A stretch of 64,000 bases of DNA from Ruminococcus sp. (lineage in GTDB: Bacteria; Bacillota; Clostridia; Lachnospirales; Lachnospiraceae), in assembly GCA_013911065.1 (NCBI GenBank), contig JACERV010000003.1, positions 1 to 64,000 on the forward strand, given 5' to 3'. This document shows positions 55,741 through 64,000 of this stretch, piece after piece; position 1 is the first letter of the stretch, and the number at the start of each line of letters is the position of its first letter. The notes beneath the pieces are model-generated. The model was not told where the DNA came from. It was given only the letters and a program-made list of their open reading frames with translations, and searched no databases. Both the position numbers and the translations under genes were made by a program.

Positions 55741-55992
55741 ATGACAGGAAACAGTGATGATGTTAAAAATCAGATAACAGGCGGGCAGACATTTGTAGTA
55801 GATATTAAATGCAGACAGAACCATACGTGGCAGGGAGTGGTGAAATGGGTAGAACAGAAAAAAGAGCTTCCTTTCCGCAGCGCATTGGAACTGATTAAAC
55901 TTATGGATTCAGCGATGGAAGAGACAGAACCTGAGAAGAATGAGGACGTCTTAAAATGGCAGGATTCTTCTGATGTGGTCGGGAAGCTATAG
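55741..55992 (+). CDS. small TWQG-motif protein (companion 2)
   Basis: 83 residues. QTFVVDIKCRQNHTWQGVVK leads into FRSALELIKLMDSAM, matching the companion above. An acidic tail (TEPEKNEDVLKW) ends it. No signal peptide or membrane segment. AAAGGA is 11 bases before ATG 55741; a GTG at 55732 is an alternative. A possible own -10 (TATAAT) lies at 55674. It sits between the two BTAD regulators and probably interacts with one of them. Confidence 0.6.
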   Translation: MTGNSDDVKNQITGGQTFVVDIKCRQNHTWQGVVKWVEQKKELPFRSALELIKLMDSAMEETEPEKNEDVLKWQDSSDVVGKL

Positions 55993-56066
55993 ATCACATC
56001 ATTTTTTTGCCTTAAAATACTGTCAGCTTGATAGAGAAAAACTTTAAGAAAAGAATTGAGGCGGTC

Positions 56067-57287
56067 ATGGAAAAGGATAAAAAAGAGGAACCAGTTGTTT
56101 TACAAGTCCGGATGTTCAGCGGTTTTCAGATGAAGAGAGGAGAGACAGAACTGGATGCAGACAGTCTCAGATCCAGGATGCTGACGAAACTTCTGGCATA
56201 TCTGATCTGCCATAGAAATAATATAACAGGGATACACGAACTTAGTGAGGTGCTATGGGCAGATGACGCAAGTGATAATCCGGCAGGTGCATTGAAAAAT
56301 CTTATGTACAGGCTGCGAAGCAGTTTGAAGAAGGCACTGGGAGATAGAGAATATATTCTGACAGGAAGAGGCAATTACCAGTGGAATCCGGAAATACCAG
56401 TGATAGTAGATGCAGAATTATTTTATAATTACTGTAAAAAAACCGGAAATGCCGTAAGCAGGGAAGAGAAGACAGAAGCCGGCATGAAGGCTGTAGGCCT
56501 ATATAAAGGCACCTTTCTCCCGGAGATTTCAGAAGAATACTGGGTGACTTCTCTTTCTACATATTATCATTCTATGTATCTGTCTGCAGTAAAGAATCTG
56601 ACAAGGCTTCTGGAGGAAGAAAAACAGTATAGTCTTGCGGAACAGGTGTGTCAGGATGCCGTTATGCGGGATTCCCTGGATGAAGAGATTCATTGTCATC
56701 TCATACGGGCCATGACTGCACAGAATAAACATAAGCTGGCTCTTGCCCATTATCAGAAGACAGTCCGGTTTTTATATGAAAGCCTTGGAGTACATCCGTC
56801 ACGGGAGCTGCAGGAATTGTACGAAGAACTGCTGAGGGTCCGGCATAAGCAGGAGTGTGATATTAATGTTATACAGGAGGAAATGCAGGAGCACAATCAA
56901 CAGGCAGGCACTTTTTTCTGCGAATATGGAGTTTTCAGGAAGATATATCTCCTGGAATCAAGAAGCAGTGCAAGACTTGGGATTTCCGTATATCTGGTGC
57001 TGCTTACTTTATATCCGGCAGTATCGATAGAAAAAGGAAGTGAAGCTTACACCAGGCTGTTCAGGAGAGGGATGGAGGTTTTGCAGGAGGTTCTTAAAAA
57101 AGCTCTGCGTTCCAATGACATTGTATGCAGATACAGCAGCAGCCAGTTTCTCATTATGCTCCGGGCATGCCAGTATGAAGATGCCGTGATGATAACGGAG
57201 CGGATTAAGCATAAATTTTACAGGGGTGAGAAAAAAATACGGATGCGGCTAAAATACAGCATAGATGAGATTATTACTTGTGAGTAA
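56067..57287 (+). CDS. BTAD-type transcription regulator with degenerate GGDEF domain (paralogue 2)
   Basis: 406 residues with the same three-part layout as the gene at 53984: winged helix (MFSGFQMKRGE, GALKNLMYRLRSSL), BTAD (LYKGTFLPEI, EEIHCHLIRAMTAQ) and a C-terminal GGDEF-like region with SNDIVCRY and SSSQF at residues 357-361 in place of GGDEF, then LIMLRA. The two paralogues keep the same S-x-S-Q-F change. Start 56067 has GAGG; a TTG at 56028 is less likely. It lies 102 bases upstream of the giant surface-protein gene and is a good candidate for its regulator. Confidence 0.8.
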   Translation: MEKDKKEEPVVLQVRMFSGFQMKRGETELDADSLRSRMLTKLLAYLICHRNNITGIHELSEVLWADDASDNPAGALKNLMYRLRSSLKKALGDREYILTGRGNYQWNPEIPVIVDAELFYNYCKKTGNAVSREEKTEAGMKAVGLYKGTFLPEISEEYWVTSLSTYYHSMYLSAVKNLTRLLEEEKQYSLAEQVCQDAVMRDSLDEEIHCHLIRAMTAQNKHKLALAHYQKTVRFLYESLGVHPSRELQELYEELLRVRHKQECDINVIQEEMQEHNQQAGTFFCEYGVFRKIYLLESRSSARLGISVYLVLLTLYPAVSIEKGSEAYTRLFRRGMEVLQEVLKKALRSNDIVCRYSSSQFLIMLRACQYEDAVMITERIKHKFYRGEKKIRMRLKYSIDEIITCE

Positions 57288-57300
57288 AAGCATGAAGCAT

Positions 57301-57321
57301 GCAGGGATATAAGTACCCTGT
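57301..57321 (+). terminator. small hairpin after BTAD regulator 2
   Basis: GCAGGG (57301-57306) and CCCTGT (57316-57321) pair with one G-T pair, followed by GTTTCTT. It may reduce read-through to the giant gene. Confidence 0.45.
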
Positions 57322-57389
57322 GTTTCTTGATGATGAAATCAATAGGGAAACGTATACTCTCGTATTATTTTGAGAAAGGGGAGACAAAA

Positions 57390-60300
57390 GTGAGAAAGAA
57401 AATAAAAAGAGGTATAGCACTTATTCTTGCTATGTTGATTGTAGTAACAACCAATACAGGAAATATGTATGCAATGGATGATTCCGGACTGGGAACAACG
57501 GATACCCGGGAAGGTGAAACTTCCCAGACAGATACACCAGAGTCATATGTGGAGGAACCTTCGGATCCGGGAGATGCTGCGGCTTTGGACAACAGCGAAA
57601 TGGATATGAAGCAAAATGAGGAGAATGCTCAGGATGCCGGACCTGCAGGCAGTAATGGAGCCGGTGCTGTGCCGGCCAGTGATGCAGTAATGTCAGAGGC
57701 AGATGGACTGACAGACGGTGCAGAGGATGAGAAGTTATTTGACATGTCAGCCAGTGTAAGTACCTCATCTCCGGTTTTATCCGGTCTTGGATTTACTTAT
57801 TACATACATTACAATGTTCCCCCGCTGGAGGAGCAGGGAAAAAGCTATACAAGTGCCCAGATTACAGTTGAGCTTCCTGCTCATGTGCATGTAAAGACCA
57901 CAGAAACAGGCGCTTTATCAGTAACAGGCGTGGATATAGACAGCAGCAGTCTGCTCCCTCTGGACGAGGGGAAAACAATGTTACTTATCAATCTGGTAAA
58001 TCCCATGCCTGTAGGTACGGCAAAGGATATCAGTATCAATCTGACCACAGATAATTTTGAAATTGCAGATGATACTAAAATTAAATTAGCTCCGGAACTG
58101 ACTGCTATTGCAGACGGTTATAAAGTAACAGGAAGCGTTCCCGAAAACAAGAAGCCGGAAGTTACAATCCGTGCCGATGATGGATGGAATATGACAAAGG
58201 CTGTGGGAGAGATACAGGAGGAAGAGGGGTATTATTTGATACCGTATACAATCAAAGCAGTCAATCAGCAGTCTGGAACAGATGCGGATTCCAACCGTTA
58301 TGGACGGCTGCAGATAGAAAGTTTTTCTATTACGGACAGCCTCCCTTCTCTTACGGATGGAACGAAAAGTGATGGCAGGCTTATAGGCTATCCGGAAAAT
58401 GGAGGGGCAGAAATTGTTTCCGTCACCATGGGCTCAGATCAAAAACAGATTTCTTATACTACAGAGAGCTATACAGACGGAAGCATCAAAAGCATTACGT
58501 TTGAAGATTATGAAAAGTCTTCGTCCGGCGCCCAGAATATTGGTGATGATAAACCTATTACTACTACATACACTGTAACCTTGAAGTATCCCAAAAATCC
58601 CTATATCACCTCTTCAGATGAACAGCTCAAAGAGTATGTTCTTCAGAATCAGGCCAAATTGGAATATAAGCTTCTGGGGAAGGATGCTAAGACGGTGGAA
58701 GATCGTGCAGATGTGGTTTTGGGGGAGAAGGAACCTGTAGGTACTTCCTATGGCTTTACGGTGGAGAAACTGGGAAAAATCGGAGACTGTGAATTTAATA
58801 TTTCTGAAGCAGGAGAAACGGCAAAGTTTGCTTTATATAAAGATAAAGACTGTACGATGCTGGCAAGTGATATTACAGGAACTTGGACAGCGGGAGAAGA
58901 ACAGAGCACAGATGAGTCAACGGGGAGGGTTACATTTTCCAATCTCCGTAAAGGTACTTACTATTTAAAAGAGACTTCTGTGCCGTCAGGTTTTAAAGAA
59001 ATGGCTCCTAATCCGCTGAAAATTGAGCTGGGACCTGCAGTCATGGTTGAAACTTCTGATTCTGCAAAGGTTACAGATGCAGGTATATTACAGATTACAG
59101 ACACTACAGATGAACTGGGGATAGTGGAATTCTATAAATTTGGTCAAAATGCGGAAGGTAATATTGATAAAATTGCAGGTGCGACGTTTATACTGACCAA
59201 TGAAAATGATGGTAAAAAATATGAAGCAGTATCTGCCGGGGATGGCCTGGTACGTTTTTATGCAATACCGGCGGGAACTTACAGCCTGGCGGAAAAAAGC
59301 GTGGAAGATGACCAGTATATTGTTTCTCCAAAGATCATCAATGGCATCACAGTGACCGGAAATCAGGTGACTGTTCCAGAGGGGCTGGATACAATTTTGT
59401 TTCAGGGGGAAAATACAACAGGCTATTTAAATATTTCAAAAAAAGGTATCCTTAAAATCCAGAAAGTAAGTTCAAAGGATGCTGCCATCACACTGAGCGG
59501 TGCTGAATTTGAAGTATACGGACCCTATGAAAATGAAAGCGATGATATAAAAGAAGGTGACAAATCAACAGCCACACTTGTAACAGGACCTGATGGAACA
59601 GCAGTATCAGGGCCTCTGGATGCAGGCTTTTATATTTTGAAAGAAATTAAGGCACCGAGTGGTTATGCAGTCAATCCTCAGAAAATATATACAAAAGTTG
59701 AGGTGGAGGCAAATACTGTAACTCCCGATGGTACATACAAAATTGAAAATGATCCCATGATTCCATTTACAATCCATAAACAGGGTGTTGTAACAGCCAG
59801 TGACGGAAATACCGCATATACAGAGGAACTTCCGGGAGCAAAATTTGAGATTTATGATGCCCAGGGAAATCTAAAAGGCACGCTGACAACCAGGCTGGAC
59901 CAGGGAGGCAAAGCAATCAGCGAAACACTGGAACTGGCACCCGGAACATATACCTATAAAGAAATAGAAGTCCCTGGCGGCTATACACCGATAGAAGGTT
60001 CTGTTAGTTTTACACTGCCTTTGACGGGAGACAGTCCTTCCCAGCTGCTGGTAATTAACTATGCATATTATGGACAGATAAAGATTGTAAAGACAGATGC
60101 CGCAGACAGCAATAAATATCTTTCGGGGGCAGAATTTGGAATATATGAAGATGAAGCCTGCACCCGGCTGATTGAAACAGTTACAACAGGTGAGGACGGC
60201 ATTGCAGTATCTAAATTGCTTCCTGTAGATTCAGACAGTGGTAAAGCATACTGGGTCAAGGAAACAAAAGCACCGGATGGTTATGCTTTACTGGCACTGG

Positions 60301-63300
60301 CAGGGGAAAAAGTAATCGTAAATAAAGGCCGGCAGGAAACGGTAGAGAAGACAAATCTGGCATTGGCAAATATACAGATTACCAAAACAGATTCCAAGTC
60401 AGGTCAGCCCATTAAAGGCGTAAAATATGGTTTATATACCAAGAATGCCACCAGTGGATATGATCCGGTTCTTGATGCAGAATTCAAACATATTGTACAG
60501 ATTACCGGACAGAATGGTATTTGTACGTTCAGCGGACTAATGCCTGATACTGAGTACTATGTGAAGGAACTTGAAACAGATAGTTCTTATGTACTGGATG
60601 GAACAATGCAGGGACCAATCCGCACAAAGGAAGGCACAGATTCCATTAAAGTAACGGAAGTGTCTTACCAAAATGACAGAAAAGCGAAACTTCTGGTGAA
60701 TAAAACCACTACTATGGATGCAGAGAACGGTGATGAGGTGCCGATGGCAGGTGTGGAGTTCACACTCTATCATTATGATGCCCAGGCAGAGAATGGAATT
60801 GGCGCCCAGGCAGGAACTGCGGTTACTCAAATTCAGGGAGACGGTACAAAAGCGCAGGCAGTGTTTGACAGTCTGGTGCCGGGGGAATATATACTTGTTG
60901 AGACAGGGCTTCCCTCAGAAGAAGCAGGAGGCTATGCTCCCCTGAATTACCGGCAGAAAATCACTGTGCATGCAGGGGATAATCAGACTGGACAGGGATA
61001 TGGGCAAAATATTATATCGGTGAAGAATGAGCCGGTGAACGGCAGATTGAAAATCGAAAAGATTGGACAGTATGCAGACGGAACCAATCAAAAGAATATT
61101 GAGGCCTCTTTTAAGCTTTACACAGACCAAACCTGTACCAGTGCTGCTTTGGATGTTTCCGGCAAGGAGATTGTACTGAACCTTACAGAAGCAAATACCA
61201 TAGCACAGAGCGGATGGATTTCTCCGGGTACCTATTACCTGAAAGAGGAAACAGTTGATTCGGAATATACGCTGTGGACTGAACCAATTGAGATTCAGAT
61301 AGAAAAAGGAAAGACAACAGAGAAAACCGATGTAAATGCACTTCTCAATAACAAAAAAGGAAAGATAAACCTGAAAAAGCAGGCTGCCTTTCAAATCAAG
61401 GATTCGGAAGGAGATAATAAAGTTTATTATGATTTAAAGGGATCCGCTTTTGTACTTATTAAAAAGACTGGTACGCTTGCACAGGATGTGACGGCGGATA
61501 ACTTTACCCAAGCACTGGCAGATTCTAATGCAAAAGTAGACCTGACCAATAGCTCCAGCGGTATGTCGGGATGGATGGATGCCGGCGAGTATTGGATTGT
61601 AGAGTATAAAACCCCTGAGAATTATACCATGGATCCTTCACAGGGCAGTTATGTAGATAACATACAGACGAATGGAGCCGGTGTTTATGTGTGGAACAAT
61701 GTATGCACTGTAATTTCAGGAAAAGTCTCGGATGCCGTTTCCGACACGGTAACGGTTGATAATATCACTGATAAAGGGAAACTGCGTCTGTTTAAAAGAG
61801 CGTTTACAGAGACGGGGGCTCTTCTGGATGGAGCACAGTTTGAAACATATATTGTGGATGCGGTAAACGGAACGGATACCCAAATTGAAACAAAAGACGG
61901 TGAAATAACAGTAAAATTGAGAAAAGTGAATATTTCCAATTCCTCAGATGCCGGAGGGCAGGTCATGGAAAGCGGAACCTCTGGTACCGGAGGTGCTGTA
62001 ACCGTTGACATTGAGCCTGGAACTTACTATTTGAAGGAAATCAGTACAGATAAAATTAAAAATGGCCCATGGTACTGGTATGATCAATGGACAGGGCCAA
62101 TTGAGGTAGAAACAGGAAAGGAAACTCAGGTTACAGTCCTCAACTATACCATGCATGGAGAAGGAACAAAAGTAAATCAAGAAGGAGCTCCACAGAAAGG
62201 TGCTGTATTTGGCGTTTTTGAGAAGGAAGAGGACGCCCAGAATATGGCGTCTTATATCCAAAACAATAATATATCCATATATAATGCAAATCCCGAATCT
62301 ATAACGCAGGAACAAAAGTCCAGATTGGAGCAGTACAAAGACAACATACAGGATCAGGAATTTCTGACAGAAAAGGGGATATTGCAGACAGCCGTTTCTG
62401 ACGAGGAAGGAAAATTTTTCTTTAACGGCCTGACCCCGGGGGAGGATTATTATGTAATTGAATTGCTGGCTCCCTCACAATTTGAAATATCCGGCGATGT
62501 GAAAAAGGTTACCATTAAAGAGGATGGTACAGGATTTACCCAGGATCTCAATTTCCAGAATTACAAACTGGGAAAATTTAAAGTAGTGAAATACACCAGG
62601 CTAAACACCAAGCTTTATGCTGTGGAAGGGGTAAGTTTTAAGGTCTATAAACCTAAGATGGATCAAACAGGAATAATCAAGGATATGGAACAATATGGAG
62701 ACAGCGAAATTGTCGCAGAGGGCACGACAGACGCACAAGGGTACTATACATCGATTCTTCTTCCGGCAGGCCAATATATTATTTTCGAGGATAGTGTGCC
62801 GGTAAATGGAATCGTGGACAAAAATCCGGATTCGTCGCAAAATCACAGAATTGTGACAGTTACCAGAGACAATACGAATACGGAGTATGCAGAAATGGAG
62901 GATGGTAAAGGTTTCTATAATCCACCGTCAAAAGGAAAGTTCATTGTTAAAAAGATTACCGCACCCGTATCGGGAGGTGTTGTTTCAGTTGAATTCCAAT
63001 TAGAAAAATTAACAGTTGGAAATTGGGAGAAGATGAATACCTTTACAGTGAATACAAACGGTGCTCAATACGAGTCCGGCTTCCTGGATGCAGGAATATA
63101 CAGAGTATATGAGACAAATGCAACGGGTCTCACTATGGCCTACACAAAAGATAATCCTCTGCAATTTCAGGTTGAAGGCGGAAAGATTACCGGCTGTACG
63201 GTGCCCGGCGGTGTGTTTACAGGGGAAGACGGCACTACAACAGGAACCCCTTCAACGGAGGCAGATATAAACCAGCCCATGGAAATCCAGAATCAGCGCC

Positions 63301-64000
63301 AGGGAAGTCTGTCAATCAAAAAACAGGGTGCCTTTGGCAGTGGGGAAAGTTTGTCGGATATAGTAGGACTTAATGGCGTAAAATTTACGCTGTACAAGAA
63401 GGTTTCGGGAAATGCTGAGGCAGATTGTAAAAATACAGATAACTTTGTGGCTTCAAAGACAACAGCGGACATGGACAGCCAGAAGGGCGTGGCGGTATGG
63501 AACAATCTGGATGCAGGAAGCTATTGGCTGAAAGAAGATTCGCTGGAGCAAAACAGCAATTATACCCTTGATTCCGAAATTCGGGAAATTACGATAGAAA
63601 GCGGTAAGAAAAACAGCACCTATTTTGAAAGCCCTATTGTAAATTACACAACACACGGCAAGCTGCAGATTAAAAAAGTAGATGCTAATAATACAGGAAA
63701 GGTGCTACGTGCAACTTATAATATATATACAGATCAAGAGTGTACGAATCAGGCAAAAGACATAAATGGGGGGCTTGCGTCTATTACAACGGATCCTGGA
63801 ACAGGTATAGGCATATCAGGGCTTCTTGGAAAAGGAGAGTATTACTTAAAAGAGGCAAGAGAACCGGATGGCTATATTCGGGATACAAAAGCATACGGTC
63901 CTTATACAGTGGAAAGCAACAAAATAACAGATGAGACACAGCTTCCTCTGACGGATCAAAAACTGTTTGCAATTGAAGTAACAAAGAAAGATACCAAAAC
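57390..64000 (+). CDS. giant SpaA/CnaB-repeat surface protein (3' end outside the window)
   Basis: At least 2203 codons, open at the window edge. GTG start with GGGGAG seven bases upstream. Signal peptide to about residue 29 (IALILAMLIVV, then MYAMDD), an acidic Ser/Thr-rich linker and an adhesin-like N-terminal region to about residue 450. From about 58750 onward, about 15 SpaA/CnaB-type (prealbumin-like) domains follow at 280-410 base intervals. Each opens with a K-rich strand (LKIQKVS, IKIVKTD, LQIKKVD), has a GAEFEVY-type strand and ends with a YYLKE-type motif. These are the Lys and Glu that form isopeptide bonds in the family. A pilus or adhesin is likely. A C-terminal LPXTG anchor would lie beyond 64000. 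Confidence 0.85.
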   Translation, partial: MRKKIKRGIALILAMLIVVTTNTGNMYAMDDSGLGTTDTREGETSQTDTPESYVEEPSDPGDAAALDNSEMDMKQNEENAQDAGPAGSNGAGAVPASDAVMSEADGLTDGAEDEKLFDMSASVSTSSPVLSGLGFTYYIHYNVPPLEEQGKSYTSAQITVELPAHVHVKTTETGALSVTGVDIDSSSLLPLDEGKTMLLINLVNPMPVGTAKDISINLTTDNFEIADDTKIKLAPELTAIADGYKVTGSVPENKKPEVTIRADDGWNMTKAVGEIQEEEGYYLIPYTIKAVNQQSGTDADSNRYGRLQIESFSITDSLPSLTDGTKSDGRLIGYPENGGAEIVSVTMGSDQKQISYTTESYTDGSIKSITFEDYEKSSSGAQNIGDDKPITTTYTVTLKYPKNPYITSSDEQLKEYVLQNQAKLEYKLLGKDAKTVEDRADVVLGEKEPVGTSYGFTVEKLGKIGDCEFNISEAGETAKFALYKDKDCTMLASDITGTWTAGEEQSTDESTGRVTFSNLRKGTYYLKETSVPSGFKEMAPNPLKIELGPAVMVETSDSAKVTDAGILQITDTTDELGIVEFYKFGQNAEGNIDKIAGATFILTNENDGKKYEAVSAGDGLVRFYAIPAGTYSLAEKSVEDDQYIVSPKIINGITVTGNQVTVPEGLDTILFQGENTTGYLNISKKGILKIQKVSSKDAAITLSGAEFEVYGPYENESDDIKEGDKSTATLVTGPDGTAVSGPLDAGFYILKEIKAPSGYAVNPQKIYTKVEVEANTVTPDGTYKIENDPMIPFTIHKQGVVTASDGNTAYTEELPGAKFEIYDAQGNLKGTLTTRLDQGGKAISETLELAPGTYTYKEIEVPGGYTPIEGSVSFTLPLTGDSPSQLLVINYAYYGQIKIVKTDAADSNKYLSGAEFGIYEDEACTRLIETVTTGEDGIAVSKLLPVDSDSGKAYWVKETKAPDGYALLALAGEKVIVNKGRQETVEKTNLALANIQITKTDSKSGQPIKGVKYGLYTKNATSGYDPVLDAEFKHIVQITGQNGICTFSGLMPDTEYYVKELETDSSYVLDGTMQGPIRTKEGTDSIKVTEVSYQNDRKAKLLVNKTTTMDAENGDEVPMAGVEFTLYHYDAQAENGIGAQAGTAVTQIQGDGTKAQAVFDSLVPGEYILVETGLPSEEAGGYAPLNYRQKITVHAGDNQTGQGYGQNIISVKNEPVNGRLKIEKIGQYADGTNQKNIEASFKLYTDQTCTSAALDVSGKEIVLNLTEANTIAQSGWISPGTYYLKEETVDSEYTLWTEPIEIQIEKGKTTEKTDVNALLNNKKGKINLKKQAAFQIKDSEGDNKVYYDLKGSAFVLIKKTGTLAQDVTADNFTQALADSNAKVDLTNSSSGMSGWMDAGEYWIVEYKTPENYTMDPSQGSYVDNIQTNGAGVYVWNNVCTVISGKVSDAVSDTVTVDNITDKGKLRLFKRAFTETGALLDGAQFETYIVDAVNGTDTQIETKDGEITVKLRKVNISNSSDAGGQVMESGTSGTGGAVTVDIEPGTYYLKEISTDKIKNGPWYWYDQWTGPIEVETGKETQVTVLNYTMHGEGTKVNQEGAPQKGAVFGVFEKEEDAQNMASYIQNNNISIYNANPESITQEQKSRLEQYKDNIQDQEFLTEKGILQTAVSDEEGKFFFNGLTPGEDYYVIELLAPSQFEISGDVKKVTIKEDGTGFTQDLNFQNYKLGKFKVVKYTRLNTKLYAVEGVSFKVYKPKMDQTGIIKDMEQYGDSEIVAEGTTDAQGYYTSILLPAGQYIIFEDSVPVNGIVDKNPDSSQNHRIVTVTRDNTNTEYAEMEDGKGFYNPPSKGKFIVKKITAPVSGGVVSVEFQLEKLTVGNWEKMNTFTVNTNGAQYESGFLDAGIYRVYETNATGLTMAYTKDNPLQFQVEGGKITGCTVPGGVFTGEDGTTTGTPSTEADINQPMEIQNQRQGSLSIKKQGAFGSGESLSDIVGLNGVKFTLYKKVSGNAEADCKNTDNFVASKTTADMDSQKGVAVWNNLDAGSYWLKEDSLEQNSNYTLDSEIREITIESGKKNSTYFESPIVNYTTHGKLQIKKVDANNTGKVLRATYNIYTDQECTNQAKDINGGLASITTDPGTGIGISGLLGKGEYYLKEAREPDGYIRDTKAYGPYTVESNKITDETQLPLTDQKLFAIEVTKKDTK

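Overview
The window looks like a chromosomal segment of an anaerobic, Gram-positive, spore-forming Firmicute, most likely a Lachnospiraceae (Clostridia) gut commensal. Evidence: AGGAGG-type ribosome sites, moderate-to-low GC, CotF-type spore-coat genes, a CIRCE-controlled hrcA-grpE-dnaK-dnaJ operon, a double-cubane-cluster reductase, YesM/YesN-type sugar regulation and SpaA-type surface proteins. The genus cannot be settled from the sequence alone.

Layout. 1-2.5 kb is a scrapyard: the 3' end of an IS3-family element abutting a secreted-protein gene, a small membrane protein, and an IS66 remnant fused to a rearranged leuS fragment. 2.6-8 kb holds small conserved genes (DUF1697, an orphan cbiG, a frameshifted GGDEF remnant, a three-gene operon ending in a flippase-like membrane protein, and two CotF-like genes). 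8.1-11.4 kb has a class-I amidotransferase-like hydrolase divergent from an M19 dipeptidase, then a uracil/xanthine permease. 11.5-21.6 kb is an amino-sugar disaccharide locus: GH94 phosphorylase resembling N,N'-diacetylchitobiose phosphorylase, phosphohexomutase, YesM-type sensor kinase, solute-binding lipoprotein, two permeases and a YesN-type regulator. No ABC ATPase is present.

21.6-34 kb is amino-acid metabolism: a ProX-type editing protein, argG, a threonine-aldolase-like enzyme, an iron alcohol dehydrogenase, proBA behind a leader with a small ORF and two terminators, and argC-GNAT-argJ-argB-argD. 34.2-42.1 kb carries comEA, an OmpR-type two-component pair, a GerMN lipoprotein, comEC and holA. 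42.2-50.7 kb is housekeeping: lepA, hemW and the heat-shock operon. 50.9-52 kb encodes a double-cubane-cluster reductase.

From 52.2 kb to the end is the most unusual part. A NarL-type two-component system diverges from a cassette of two paralogous regulators (winged helix, BTAD and a degenerate GGDEF-like domain), separated by two small proteins sharing a TWQG motif. The cassette is followed directly by a giant exported protein with about 15 SpaA/CnaB-like repeats, still open at the window edge. The sequence suggests a dedicated regulatory module for a surface adhesin or pilus. That link is an inference from gene order.
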